Shown here: piece by piece, positions 10,801 through 18,965 of the stretch
Layout: the number at the start of each line of letters is the position of its first letter
Position numbering within the stretch: position 1 is the first letter of the stretch
Assembly (NCBI RefSeq): GCF_000156195.1
Contig: NZ_GG688317.1
Span: forward strand, 442,270 to 506,269
DNA: 64,000 nucleotides
Direction of reading: 5' to 3'
Source of the DNA: Bacteroides finegoldii DSM 17565
GTDB lineage: Bacteria; Bacteroidota; Bacteroidia; Bacteroidales; Bacteroidaceae
The notes under the pieces: generated by a model
Seen by the model: only the letters and a program-made list of their open reading frames with translations
Told to the model about the DNA's origin: nothing
Database searches by the model: none
Made by a program: the position numbers and the translations under genes

Positions 10801-12124
10801 GCGAAGCATATACATACAACCTGCCATCTTTCCAAACGTGTGCGGAAGGATCTGCCGTATACATATGGCGGATAAAAGGATTAGGCGCCGAAGGATTCAA
10901 ACTAGTATCGAATGCCATCGCCTTTTCCTTACGTAAGATTTTTCCAGCCTCACCGACCAGCTTCAAGTAATGATCACTTTCCACTTCCTCTTCAACAGGA
11001 ATAAATATACTTTCCCCTACCGGAACTTTTTTTGCACATTTAAAGATCGCTGTGCCTTCATCCACTTCATCAAACATTGCTACATAGATCATTTCGGCTC
11101 CTGCACGAATAGCTCCCATCAGCTGTTTCCAAAGGAAAGAACCTTTGTTGCGGGGAATGAATGAATTGTGATCTTGACCTTTCATATTGCCCCACGAGAA
11201 ACCTGGAAATACCAATGGAGCATAATCCACTTGATTTTTCTTTGCCCATTGGATATCCGCCTCTACCATTTTTTGAAATTTTGGATAAGTGTTCTCATTA
11301 TAACGTCCTACGAACCAAGGCATCACGATATCGCATTTTCTGATAAGCTGATGAAGGTGGGGATCTGATTCTGTATCTCCTTTCAGTTCGCGCCATTGGG
11401 TAGGCACTCCAAGCATTACACTGAATCCTTGCAATTTTAAACCGTCAATAATACGCTCCGCCTCTTTCAGCCCATAACGTCGGTTATCATTAAATCCAAC
11501 TCCCCATACGGTAACCAACGGTTTCCCATTATGATATAGATAAGAAGGATTCTTGACATGATCTTTTATAGAATATTGACGTGCGATTTCTGCAATATCT
11601 TTTAATAACAACCCTTCTTCTCCCGGCTTCATACCACTCAAGTCATACATCACACAGATAGCCCGTTCGTATTTATTTGCTGCCTTCATTGCCGAATTGA
11701 GGACTTTATTGAAATGTTTCAATCCGCTTTCATTCCGAATTTCGGAAACAAAGCGTTGCATAAATACTCCATCCAACCCATATTGGTTCATCCACTTAAA
11801 ATGAAGTTCGACTGTAGATTCGTCATAAGAAGAAAAGACTGATGCTGGTTTGCCATCCTCAAAAGTAAACTCTGTCTTATAGAGTTTTTTATATTCCGAC
11901 ACTTCCGGCCAGAAATCAATTGAACAGGAACCGGGACGAAAACCCTTCGGACCATTATAATGATGCCAGCCGCGGCCGGAGCCGTCATCAGGGGTATTGA
12001 ACCACCCCTGATAACCGGCCATCACTAACCCCTTATAAGAGTTATATTGCCTGCCTCCACCTTTGGCTGTTATACCTACTGAAAACAATAAACAAAAAAA
12101 CAACCAACTAAATCTTTTTACCAT
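7847..12124 (-). CDS. Triple-domain glycosidase: GH71/99-like + GH43 + GH3
   Basis: Very large secreted enzyme (1425 aa) with a signal peptide (residues 1-20). Three catalytic-type modules are joined. Residues about 25-385 resemble the GH71/99-like barrel family of Bacteroides (AGYQGWFNTPDDG near the start, MFDEVDEGTA near its end). Residues about 410-705 are a GH43 propeller with Asp425 (YTADPSA), a later IDPCVFVDDDG and the acid motif FHEATW. Residues about 712-1425 are a full GH3 enzyme with nucleophile Asp956 (TSDCGAIDD) and a terminal Fn3-like domain. One polypeptide would thus combine a possible endo-acting module with two exo-acting ones. The frame is unbroken and all key residues appear present, so it does not look like an assembly artefact. 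It is first in the operon. Actual substrate unknown. Confidence 0.88.
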   Translation of the reverse strand: MVKRFSWLFFCLLFSVGITAKGGGRQYNSYKGLVMAGYQGWFNTPDDGSGRGWHHYNGPKGFRPGSCSIDFWPEVSEYKKLYKTEFTFEDGKPASVFSSYDESTVELHFKWMNQYGLDGVFMQRFVSEIRNESGLKHFNKVLNSAMKAANKYERAICVMYDLSGMKPGEEGLLLKDIAEIARQYSIKDHVKNPSYLYHNGKPLVTVWGVGFNDNRRYGLKEAERIIDGLKLQGFSVMLGVPTQWRELKGDTESDPHLHQLIRKCDIVMPWFVGRYNENTYPKFQKMVEADIQWAKKNQVDYAPLVFPGFSWGNMKGQDHNSFIPRNKGSFLWKQLMGAIRAGAEMIYVAMFDEVDEGTAIFKCAKKVPVGESIFIPVEEEVESDHYLKLVGEAGKILRKEKAMAFDTSLNPSAPNPFIRHMYTADPSAHVWKDGRLYVYASHDIAPPHGCDLMDRYHVFSTDDMVHWTDHGEILNSAQVSWGRKEGGFMWAPDCAYKNGTYYFYFPHPSGTNWNDSWKIGVATSRKPAEGFKVKGYIEGMDPLIDPCVFVDDDGQAYIYNGGGGLCKGGKLKDNMMELDGPMQTMEGLEDFHEATWIHKYNGKYYLSYSDNHDENWNDGVKGDNRMRYAVSDSPLGPWESKGIYMEPTDSYTNHGSIVEFKGQWYAFYHNSALSNHDWLRSICVDKLYHNPDGTIKLVKQTKSTPITVQKRYPFRNPQLSIEQRVDDLVSRLTLEEKVRQMLNNAPAIKRLGIPAYNWWNECLHGVGRTKYHVTVFPQAIGMAASWNDVLMKEVASSIADEGRAIYNDAQKRGDYSQYHALTYWTPNINIFRDPRWGRGQETYGEDPYLTSKIGKAFVLGLQGDDPRYLKASACAKHYAVHSGPEKNRHSFNSDVSTYDLWDTYLPAFRTLVVDANVSGVMCAYNAFKGQPCCGNDLLMQSILRDKWNFKGYVTSDCGAIDDIFNHHKAHPDAATAAADAVFHGTDLDCGQSAYLALVKAVKNGIITEKQLDVSVKRLFTIRFRLGLFDPAEQVDYAHIPISVLECKKHQDLAKQLARESMVLLKNDRLLPLQKNKLKKVVVMGPNADCKDALLGNYNGHPSRMLTPLQAIRERLKGVAEVVYVSGIDYINTVSEDELKRYVNQAKGADAVIFIGGISPRLEGEEMSVNKDGFDGGDRTSIALPTVQTQLMKALVAGRIPTVFVMMTGSALAIPWEAKHVPAILNAWYGGQYGGEAIADVLFGDYNPSGKLPVTFYAKDSDLPDFESYDMQGRTYRYFKGKALYPFGYGLSYTDFRYSSLKMPTACNTTDKEIPVTVTVKNTGKMDGEEVVQLYVSHPDKKILVPVTALKGFKRIYLKAGEAKQITFSLSSEDLSCVDENGIRKVLPGTVKIQVGGCSPVATLTAPLKTVETALKLTGDTYTIDK

Positions 12125-12175
12125 ATTCCTTTGTTTTTCATGTTATATTAAAAGTTCTCCAATACTATTTTTCAG

Positions 12176-12183
12176 CAAAGTAA
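12176..12183 (-). promoter_or_regulatory. Possible -7 element for the glycoside hydrolase operon
   Basis: Minus strand reads TTACTTTGC, close to the Bacteroides -7 consensus TAnnTTTG, about 50 nt upstream of the operon's first ATG. The same 8-mer occurs before the threonine aldolase gene. No clear -33 element was found. Confidence 0.35.
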
Positions 12184-12239
12184 AGGAGCGCCCCTTAATA
12201 AATCCCACTAAAAGGAATTAATAAAGACTTAAAATCGAA

Positions 12240-13106
12240 TTAATCGGGGAAAAAAGTAGAAAAATAATGAGACAAAGCCTGTGCGCATGCGTATCCCTCT
12301 TCATAAAATTCCGTCAGTTTGCGCACATTCTTTTCAATACGGTCTACCACCACAGGCTTCAATGGGCGGATAACGATAATCTTTCCTTCGTCTTCCATAC
12401 GCTCCACCATTTCCAATTGTTCATTATAAACAGCACAACGACGGCTCAACGCTTCACGTAACTTCGGATATTTCCGATAAACAAATGCCGGAATACGAAT
12501 ATCCTTCGAATCTTTCCGATACCCCCTGTTACGGGTAAGTACAACGACATTATGTGTGTAACCATCCGCAATAGCCCGTTGCAGGGGAATGGAATCTACA
12601 ATTCCTCCATCGAGCATCGGTATACCGTCTACATAAGCAATAGGGCAAACAAAAGGCAGACTGCTGGAAGCACGAACGATATCGATCACTCGCCTTTTAT
12701 CTTTCTTCTCTTCAAAGTAGTTGGCCTCTCCCGTCACGCAATTCGTAGTCACCATCACAAAACGCTCGGATGAAGCAAAATAAGTTTCATAATCGTAAGG
12801 AAGGATATGCTCGGGAAACTCATTGAAAAGTAAATCGAAATCGAGAATGTTACGCTTCTTGAGTAAATACTTCAAACCGATATAGTTGTATTTTTCCAAC
12901 AGGTCAATATTGCTGTATTTGGCACGTCCCCGTTGACGGGAAGCATACGACAACCCATTACACGCTCCTGCCGATACTCCTATCGTATAAGGAAAACGAA
13001 TATTGTGATCCATCAGATAGTCGAGTACACCACAAGTAAACACACCGCGCATACCTCCGCCTTCCAATACCAATCCTATAGATTCATCTACTTTCAAATC
13101 TTTCAT
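12240..13106 (-). CDS. Patatin-like phospholipase
   Basis: Cytosolic or membrane-associated acyl hydrolase of the patatin family (288 aa). The oxyanion-hole motif GGGMRG is at about residues 16-21. The nucleophile Ser45 lies in GVSAG, and the second half of the Ser-Asp dyad, Asp166, lies in LDGGIVDS. No signal peptide is present. Length fits the short bacterial patatin proteins (YjjU-type), thought to act on phospholipids or lysophospholipids. It is a single gene, with convergent or unrelated neighbours. Function beyond lipid acyl hydrolysis is inferred from the family only. Confidence 0.92.
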   Translation of the reverse strand: MKDLKVDESIGLVLEGGGMRGVFTCGVLDYLMDHNIRFPYTIGVSAGACNGLSYASRQRGRAKYSNIDLLEKYNYIGLKYLLKKRNILDFDLLFNEFPEHILPYDYETYFASSERFVMVTTNCVTGEANYFEEKKDKRRVIDIVRASSSLPFVCPIAYVDGIPMLDGGIVDSIPLQRAIADGYTHNVVVLTRNRGYRKDSKDIRIPAFVYRKYPKLREALSRRCAVYNEQLEMVERMEDEGKIIVIRPLKPVVVDRIEKNVRKLTEFYEEGYACAQALSHYFSTFFPD

Positions 13107-13238
13107 ATCCTTACTCCCATTCTCGTTTTCACACTCTATGTTGCATAAACAAGCCTTTGTATTTTATTGCATATTTATGACAAATTCAAACAAAAAGGCT
13201 GATTGTTGGGCAAAAATAGCAAATATTTAAACAGATAC

Positions 13239-13269
13239 TTGTTTTTTCGGTTCAATATATGTAACTTTA
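13239..13269 (+). promoter_or_regulatory. Bacteroides-type promoter for the gene at 13329
   Basis: TTG at 13239-13241, a 20-nt spacer, then TAACTTTA at 13262-13269 (7 of 8 to TAnnTTTG). Spacing fits the -33/-7 promoter of Bacteroides. The predicted transcript starts about 50 nt before the ATG. Confidence 0.5.
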
Positions 13270-13328
13270 GGCTAGCTTAATTGTTTAAGGAGGAAAAACT
13301 TAAAAAGTCCTGCCCGCAGGCAAGCACC

Positions 13329-13859
13329 ATGAGAATACAGTTTGAAATTAAAGAAAAGTTCCCGGAAATCATCGAAGAAATCATGAATTCCGAAAAATGG
13401 CAAACTTCCGTGAAGGAAGAACTTAGCGGTCGGACGACCGTTGTGATCCGTGACCAGGCGTATGGTTCAGAAGCCACTATTGAGATTTATGCTACGTCCA
13501 TTGAAATCAAAACCGCATGGTCAAAGTACTCCTATCGCATATTCGTAACCAATGACATCGTATGGTGCGAATATAACGGAGCCTATCGTGGACTATTGGA
13601 ACAAGTACTTCTGCCGACTATTACCCCCAAAGAGAGTTTGCTCAATTCCGATGTGACCGAAAGTTCGCTTTATGGAAACGAGCCTAAGAAACTTAGAGAG
13701 TACGCAGAAGACAATCTGAAATTAAAACAATTCCGCCGGGACAACTTCAACGAACAGAAAAACGGAACTGCACCGTTCGACCATCCGAAACGTGTCTACG
13801 ATGAATTCATTAAAGAAGATTACATAGTAACATCCAAAGATAAGGAAAAGAAAGAATAG
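13329..13859 (+). CDS. Conserved-looking protein of unknown function
   Basis: 176 aa if translation starts at the ATG at 13329 (MRIQFEIKEK); the frame extends 16 codons further up to 13281 without a good initiation context. No signal peptide or membrane segment is seen. The first 120 residues alternate short strands and helices, including many aromatic and charged residues (WSKYSYRIFV, WCEYNGAYRG). The last 60 residues are highly charged, Lys-rich and probably extended. I do not recognise the family. It has its own promoter and terminator and so seems to be a single-gene unit. Confidence 0.75.
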   Translation: MRIQFEIKEKFPEIIEEIMNSEKWQTSVKEELSGRTTVVIRDQAYGSEATIEIYATSIEIKTAWSKYSYRIFVTNDIVWCEYNGAYRGLLEQVLLPTITPKESLLNSDVTESSLYGNEPKKLREYAEDNLKLKQFRRDNFNEQKNGTAPFDHPKRVYDEFIKEDYIVTSKDKEKKE

Positions 13860-13884
13860 CACACATCTAATGATGTATCTACCT

Positions 13885-13920
13885 ATACCGCTTTGTTGTA
13901 ACAGCAAAGCGGTATTTTCG
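13885..13920 (+). terminator. Hairpin terminator
   Basis: Arms 885-895 and 905-915 (ATACCGCTTTG and its complement; add 13000) with a 9-nt loop, followed by TTTCG. Ends the transcript of the unknown gene at 13329. Confidence 0.7.
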
Positions 13921-13995
13921 TACCCCAATATACTAATATTCATTCTTTTTTTATACATATTAATTCAAACGGATGGTTATCAAAAGAGGAATCCT

Positions 13996-14003
13996 TATAT
14001 TTG
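13996..14003 (+). promoter_or_regulatory. -7 element of the C1 peptidase gene
   Basis: TATATTTG is an exact match to TAnnTTTG, 34 nt before the ATG at 14038. It also argues for that start rather than the longer frame, whose first codons would lie upstream of the transcription start. Confidence 0.55.
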
Positions 14004-14037
14004 TAGCCAAAACAAATTTAATATTAATGTCATAAGA

Positions 14038-15222
14038 ATGAAAAAGAGTATCCTTATCGCTGCTTTGGGCTTATTCAGCCTAAGCATGACGGCACAAGAC
14101 ACAAAACCCGAAGAGGGCTTCGTTTTCACGACAGTGAAAGAAAATCCGATTACTTCCATTAAGAACCAGAACCGTTCGAGCACCTGCTGGAGTTTCTCTA
14201 CTCTTGGATTCGTAGAGTCCGAATTACTCCGGCTAGGAAAAGGTGAATATGACCTTTCTGAAATGTTCGTAGTACACAAAACGATGGAAGATCGTGGAGT
14301 GAATTATGTACGCTATCATGGCGACAGTTCTTTTTCACCGGGTGGAAGTTTCTATGATGTGATGTATTGTATTAAGAATTACGGTATCGTTCCGCAAGAA
14401 GTAATGCCGGGTATCATGTATGGCGATACTCTACCGGTGCACAATGAACTGGACGCAGTTGCCGAAGGATACATTAATGCAATAGCCAAAGGCAAGTTAA
14501 GCAAATTGACTCCGGTTTGGAAAAACGGTCTGACAGCTATTTATGATACATATTTGGGAGAATGTCCTGAGAAGTTCACTTACAAAGGAAAAGAATATAC
14601 GCCGAAAAGTTTCGCCGAATCACTTGGTCTGAACTGCGATGATTATGTATCACTGACTTCTTATACTCATCATCCGTTCTATACTCAATTTGCCGTAGAA
14701 GTTCAGGATAATTGGCGTAACGGTCTGTCATACAACCTGCCAATCGATGAACTGATGGCTGTAATGGACAATGCCGTAAAGAAAGGATATACTTTTGCAT
14801 GGGGTAGTGATGTCAGTGAACAAGGGTTCAGCCGCAACGGTACCGCCGTTATGCCGGATATCATCAAAGGAGCTGAACTTTCCGGTTCGGACATGGCCCG
14901 TTGGACAGGTATGACTCCTGCCGACAAACGCAGAGAATTGAGTAGCAAACCATCACCGGAAATGGAAATTACTCAAGAAATGCGTCAGACTGCTTTTGAT
15001 AACTGGGAAACAACAGATGACCACGGAATGCAAATCTATGGAATCGCCAAAGATCAGACAGGGAAAGAATATTTCATGGTAAAGAATTCTTGGGGAAAAG
15101 CCGGCAAATATAACGGTATCTGGTATGCCTCCAAAGCCTTTGTTGCTTATAAGACTATGAATATTCTAGTACACAAGGATGCGCTTCCTAAGGAAATTGC
15201 CAAGAAACTGGGTATCAAATAA
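14038..15222 (+). CDS. Secreted C1-family cysteine peptidase (bleomycin hydrolase/PepC type)
   Basis: Papain-fold peptidase of the C1B aminopeptidase group, 394 aa. The start at 14038 (MKKSILIAALG) gives a clean signal peptide ending at TAQ (residue 20), so the enzyme works in the periplasm or at the surface. Catalytic residues are in place: oxyanion Gln44 and Cys50 in KNQNRSSTCWSF, His329 in DDHGMQ and Asn350 in VKNSWG. Family members are aminopeptidases that form hexameric chambers in the cytosol; export is the Bacteroides peculiarity here. The gene has its own -7 element and a terminator at 15267. Confidence 0.93.
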   Translation: MKKSILIAALGLFSLSMTAQDTKPEEGFVFTTVKENPITSIKNQNRSSTCWSFSTLGFVESELLRLGKGEYDLSEMFVVHKTMEDRGVNYVRYHGDSSFSPGGSFYDVMYCIKNYGIVPQEVMPGIMYGDTLPVHNELDAVAEGYINAIAKGKLSKLTPVWKNGLTAIYDTYLGECPEKFTYKGKEYTPKSFAESLGLNCDDYVSLTSYTHHPFYTQFAVEVQDNWRNGLSYNLPIDELMAVMDNAVKKGYTFAWGSDVSEQGFSRNGTAVMPDIIKGAELSGSDMARWTGMTPADKRRELSSKPSPEMEITQEMRQTAFDNWETTDDHGMQIYGIAKDQTGKEYFMVKNSWGKAGKYNGIWYASKAFVAYKTMNILVHKDALPKEIAKKLGIK

Positions 15223-15266
15223 GTCTGCCAGAAAATAGTATTAAAAAACATAACTAACTAATATAT

Positions 15267-15310
15267 AGAACGGTATCCCTACATCAAATGTGCAGGAATA
15301 CCGTTCTTTT
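15267..15310. terminator. Terminator between peptidase and AraC genes
   Basis: Long stem: AGAACGGTAT at the left pairs with ATACCGTTCT at the right, extended by CCT/AGG with one mismatch, followed on the plus strand by TTTTATTT. It lies between two convergent genes. Confidence 0.8.
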
Positions 15311-15319
15311 ATTTCATAA

Positions 15320-16177
15320 TTACTTCTCTCTATATTCCTGTGGAGTCATCCCTACATGCTTCCGAAAATATTTATTGAAAAAAGACAAATTGTTAAAGCC
15401 TAACGAGAATGCTATTTCTTTCACCGGTAAACGGGTAGACTTTAATTGTGCCTTAGCATTCATTATTATCATACCTGTAATAATCACCAACGGACTATGC
15501 CCACTTGCCTTTCGAATTGTACTAGAGAAATGTGCCGGTGTCACTCCGCATTTATCGGCATAGAAAGCAACTTCATGCTCTTTTGTGTAATTCGCCATTA
15601 ATATTTGAACAAATTGCCGATATAATTCATGTTCACGTTTGAGAGGTTCATTCACTACTGTTTGTTGTCGACTATACAACTCTTTCACTCCTTGAAAAAA
15701 GATAGTAAGAATAGAACGAAGGATTTCTTTATTTTCCAATGTATTAGGCAAAGAATAAGCCCTGATTAATAAGCTATAAGCATTACGATACAAAGTTGCA
15801 ATTTCTTCCGGTAAAGAAACAACCGGAGTATTCAGTATGTTTGGCAATAAGCCCAACAACGAATCGACATAATTCACTGAAGCGACAAACTCAGAAGAAA
15901 ATCCGGCAAAGCAAACACGGGTATCCGAAGATACTTCATGTATTTGGATAAATGAATTAGGAAGAAGAGTGATAAAGTCATTTCGACGAATGACTACCTC
16001 CAACAAATTTATGGTGGCACGAACAGTTCCCTCCGTACAAAGTATAAAAAGCCCGGCTTTTATCTGACAGGGAAATCGACTATACATATTTAATATATCA
16101 CCAGTAATACTATCGTCCGCTATAAAATCAATAGGAAGATCAAATTTAGGAAGATTACCATCTATTATCATAACCAA
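15320..16177 (-). CDS. AraC-family transcriptional regulator
   Basis: Regulator of 285 aa. Residues about 20-165 form a cupin-like sensing domain with a beta-rich pattern. The last 100 residues contain the two helix-turn-helix motifs of AraC proteins (VAFYADKCGVTPAHFSSTIR, then VKEIAFSLGFNNLSFFNKYF and the terminal GMTPQEYR). It has no membrane segment, so it is a one-component regulator rather than a hybrid two-component system. It is transcribed divergently from the lipoprotein/TonB receptor operon at 16409, with 231 bp between them holding three TAGAACA repeats, so it probably controls that operon. Confidence 0.92.
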   Translation of the reverse strand: MVMIIDGNLPKFDLPIDFIADDSITGDILNMYSRFPCQIKAGLFILCTEGTVRATINLLEVVIRRNDFITLLPNSFIQIHEVSSDTRVCFAGFSSEFVASVNYVDSLLGLLPNILNTPVVSLPEEIATLYRNAYSLLIRAYSLPNTLENKEILRSILTIFFQGVKELYSRQQTVVNEPLKREHELYRQFVQILMANYTKEHEVAFYADKCGVTPAHFSSTIRKASGHSPLVIITGMIIMNAKAQLKSTRLPVKEIAFSLGFNNLSFFNKYFRKHVGMTPQEYREK

Positions 16178-16239
16178 AAGAAATTAAGTTGCCCAAAGAT
16201 AGTTTTTCTTTTGAGACCTTTGTTATAGCACATTAAGAA

Positions 16240-16320
16240 TAGAACAACATATCTAATAAATAGAACATCTATTTAATATTTCATTAGATTATACAAATTA
16301 AAATAGCAAATATAGAACAT
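16240..16320. promoter_or_regulatory. Three TAGAACA direct repeats, candidate AraC operator
   Basis: TAGAACA occurs at 16240, 16261 and 16313 in the same orientation, with steps of 21 and 52 bp, near two and five helical turns. The 231-bp gap separates divergent AraC and lipoprotein genes. Direct repeats on one face of the helix are typical of AraC-family binding. The weak -7-like GACCTTTG at 16363 would place transcription of the operon just downstream. Confidence 0.45.
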
Positions 16321-16408
16321 TGAATCCCAAATATGGAGCTTGATAGCGAATAAACATTAAACGACCTTTGCAGAGTTTTAATTAATATTCTAATAAAACT
16401 AAAAGAGA

Positions 16409-17614
16409 ATGAAAACTTCTAAGAAACTATTTTATGTCGCCTGTATGGCTTTACTCTTGGTTTCCTGCGAAAAAACCTACAACGACAAACTCTTTTGGCC
16501 GGGAGAAATCAGCCAGGAATATGGTTCGTATATCAAGCCATACACTTTAGACCTAACCTACAGTGGAGAGAAATTGGCTGGAAAAACAGTCAACTTTAAA
16601 ACGGAAGACAGTGAGACAGGAACACTGACATTAAACGATATAATTCCGGGAGAAAACACAACTCCAATCAATGATGTGCAATTGAATGAAAGTGGAGAAA
16701 AAGATGCATATACATTTAATGGGACGAGCGTTACGGAAACAGGGGCTGAAGTTAAATATAGCGGTAAAATCACACCGAAAGCTATGCAATTGTCGCTTGA
16801 GGTGACGATGGCTCATTACGGTTCTGTTGCGAATACATACGTATTCCCCGCCTACTCACACACAACAACCGAAGAAGTAACAGTACGCAATAGTGGAGCT
16901 AGTTATGTAAACATAACAGTAAAAGAAGAAAGCGAGTCGATAAAACCGATCATCCTACAAATAAAACAGATGGCAACCAATGTTTTAGACGTACTTTTCC
17001 CTTATATATTGAAAGATTTAACGTTAGAGAGAAATGGGCTTGTTACTGCCAATTATACTACCAGTTCCATAAACTTTGATGAAATTATAGAGATTGCTAA
17101 TGCAAATAAAACAGACGCAGAGTTTAAAAGCCTGCTTCGACAACGTACCTATGTTCCTTCCCCTATAGGATTAGCTTATTGGAATCAAACAGATGATAAT
17201 TCATTTGTATTACAATTAAACATACCCGCCATCATCTCCCTTATCACTCAAAATAATGGACAAGAAATAGATAATCAACTCATCATCGGTATTGGCGAAG
17301 CACTTATCAAATCTGATCCAGTACGATTGAAGCTAGCATTAAGCGCTCTCAATACTGTTCTGAACAATCAAATACTGACGTATATTTTAAAGGTAGACGA
17401 TGCCACTTTCACTATGCTAATGTCATGGCTAAAGAATGGTATTCCAATGGAAATCAGCCAAACAACAAAGGATCATACCTATATCTATTTCAATAAAGAA
17501 AGTCTTACACCGTTCGTCAATATCATTTCGTCATTATTGAAAATGGATTTAAAAGAAGTTACCACATTATTAGACAAAATGGAAATAGGAGTCGATCTCA
17601 CTATTCAACAATAA
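16409..17614 (+). CDS. Outer-membrane lipoprotein, DUF4925-like, paralogue 1
   Basis: 401 aa with a lipobox signal (LLLVSCEKTY), so lipid-anchored and probably surface-exposed. The first half is beta-rich and contains the segment DIIPGE; the second half is rich in Ile/Leu helices (NVLDVLFPYILKDLTL, YVPSPIGLAYW). The next gene encodes a clear paralogue with the same order of segments. I believe it belongs to the Bacteroides family catalogued as DUF4925, but this is from memory. Its place before a TonB-dependent receptor suggests that it helps capture the receptor's ligand. No enzymatic motif is visible. Confidence 0.8.
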   Translation: MKTSKKLFYVACMALLLVSCEKTYNDKLFWPGEISQEYGSYIKPYTLDLTYSGEKLAGKTVNFKTEDSETGTLTLNDIIPGENTTPINDVQLNESGEKDAYTFNGTSVTETGAEVKYSGKITPKAMQLSLEVTMAHYGSVANTYVFPAYSHTTTEEVTVRNSGASYVNITVKEESESIKPIILQIKQMATNVLDVLFPYILKDLTLERNGLVTANYTTSSINFDEIIEIANANKTDAEFKSLLRQRTYVPSPIGLAYWNQTDDNSFVLQLNIPAIISLITQNNGQEIDNQLIIGIGEALIKSDPVRLKLALSALNTVLNNQILTYILKVDDATFTMLMSWLKNGIPMEISQTTKDHTYIYFNKESLTPFVNIISSLLKMDLKEVTTLLDKMEIGVDLTIQQ

Positions 17615-17643
17615 TTAATCTTAACCATCAAAAAGAAAGAACA

Positions 17644-18960
17644 ATGAAAAAGATATCTATTTTAATGACAAGCTTCCTTGTCATAACGCTCAGTTTACTG
17701 ACATCTTGTGATAATGATCATTACGGACCGGCTCCGGTAGATGTGACAGCTAATTATTCAAACAAGCTGTCAAATCCCAATCCAAACTTAATTCTTACCT
17801 ATAATGGAGAAACAATGATTGGAAAATCTGTAGACTTTAGTACTGTAACCGGAGAAACAGCTATTGTTACTCTTTATGATATTTTACCGGGAGAGAAAGA
17901 ATTAAAAATGGTATCCATCCCCCTTTCTGGAGATGAGGAAGGATATTCTTTTTCCGGAAATGGAATGGGAGAGAACACTTTAACCTCCTTTAGATACGAA
18001 GGGCGTGTCACAAAAGGGCAGTTAACATTAAATATATCCAATCTTCAAATGGGTAATGCTGAGTTATGGGCAAACACCTACAAACTACCTACAGTTATTA
18101 ACGGTATCAAAAGGATTGTAGTGGGGGATATATGGGGAGATGAATATACATGGCAAGAAGTTGATGGACAAGTTTTAAATGCATCATGCTATTTTTATGC
18201 AGACATAGAAGCTTCAGAAAGCGGAGCCACAACTCAGACATGGGGTAATGCAATTCAAAACATTTTAAGCTATATCTTACCACAAGTTTTACAAGATATA
18301 ACTTTAAGAGCAGATGGAAATATAACAGCCTCCTATTCTAATGAACCACTATCAGGACTAGATATGGAAACTATTTTTGGCTTTCTCTCAGTTCCACTGA
18401 CACAAGATATGATCACTCCTCATATTGCTAATCGCAAATACATTCCATCTCCTAAAGGGTTTGCCAACTGGCATCAGAAAAATGACAAGTTTATATTAAA
18501 ATTAAACTTAGCCAATATAATTTCTCAAATAGCTAGCGACAAGCATATAGATGCAAATATAATTAATGCAATCATTGATGCTATCTCTCAAATGGATCCG
18601 ATGAAATTGAAAGAGCTACTAACTACCCTTAATCAAAGTCTAAACAACGACACACTTGGATTTCTGATCAATATCAATGATACCTCTTTCAAAGCACTTT
18701 TTAATTGGTTAACTACAGGAATTCCAATGCTTGTTACCTCAAAAGAGGGGCACACTCATATTTATTTAGATAAAGAAGAATTTACTCCTATAGCTAAATT
18801 ACTTCCAGACTTGAGTCCATTAGTAATTAGTATGCTTCCAGAGGATATGCAAGCATTAGGAAGCATAATCTCTGCGTTTTTAGATGGAATTTCGAAAGCT
18901 TTCCTTTCGCCCCAAAAAATCGAATTTGGTTTAGAGCTTGTACAAAGCAATAAAAAATAA
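17644..18960 (+). CDS. Outer-membrane lipoprotein, DUF4925-like, paralogue 2
   Basis: 438 aa, lipobox LLTSCDNDH. Parallels the preceding protein: DILPGEKE versus DIIPGENT in the first half, then YIPSPKGFANWHQ versus YVPSPIGLAYWNQ, and a shared NDTSFKALFNWLTTGIPM-type segment near the end. It is longer by a C-terminal helical extension (about residues 385-425). Only 5 nt separate it from the TonB receptor gene, so co-translation is likely. Presumably a surface lipoprotein acting with the receptor; the ligand is unknown. Ancient tandem duplication rather than a recent one, since identity is modest. Confidence 0.8.
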   Translation: MKKISILMTSFLVITLSLLTSCDNDHYGPAPVDVTANYSNKLSNPNPNLILTYNGETMIGKSVDFSTVTGETAIVTLYDILPGEKELKMVSIPLSGDEEGYSFSGNGMGENTLTSFRYEGRVTKGQLTLNISNLQMGNAELWANTYKLPTVINGIKRIVVGDIWGDEYTWQEVDGQVLNASCYFYADIEASESGATTQTWGNAIQNILSYILPQVLQDITLRADGNITASYSNEPLSGLDMETIFGFLSVPLTQDMITPHIANRKYIPSPKGFANWHQKNDKFILKLNLANIISQIASDKHIDANIINAIIDAISQMDPMKLKELLTTLNQSLNNDTLGFLININDTSFKALFNWLTTGIPMLVTSKEGHTHIYLDKEEFTPIAKLLPDLSPLVISMLPEDMQALGSIISAFLDGISKAFLSPQKIEFGLELVQSNKK

Positions 18961-18965
18961 GAAAA

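Noticed and set aside
645..12124. Glycosidase cluster as a complete polysaccharide utilisation locus
   Set aside because: There is no SusC/SusD pair, sensor or transporter in the cluster; the SusCD genes at 25138-29974 belong to a separate operon with its own GH18.
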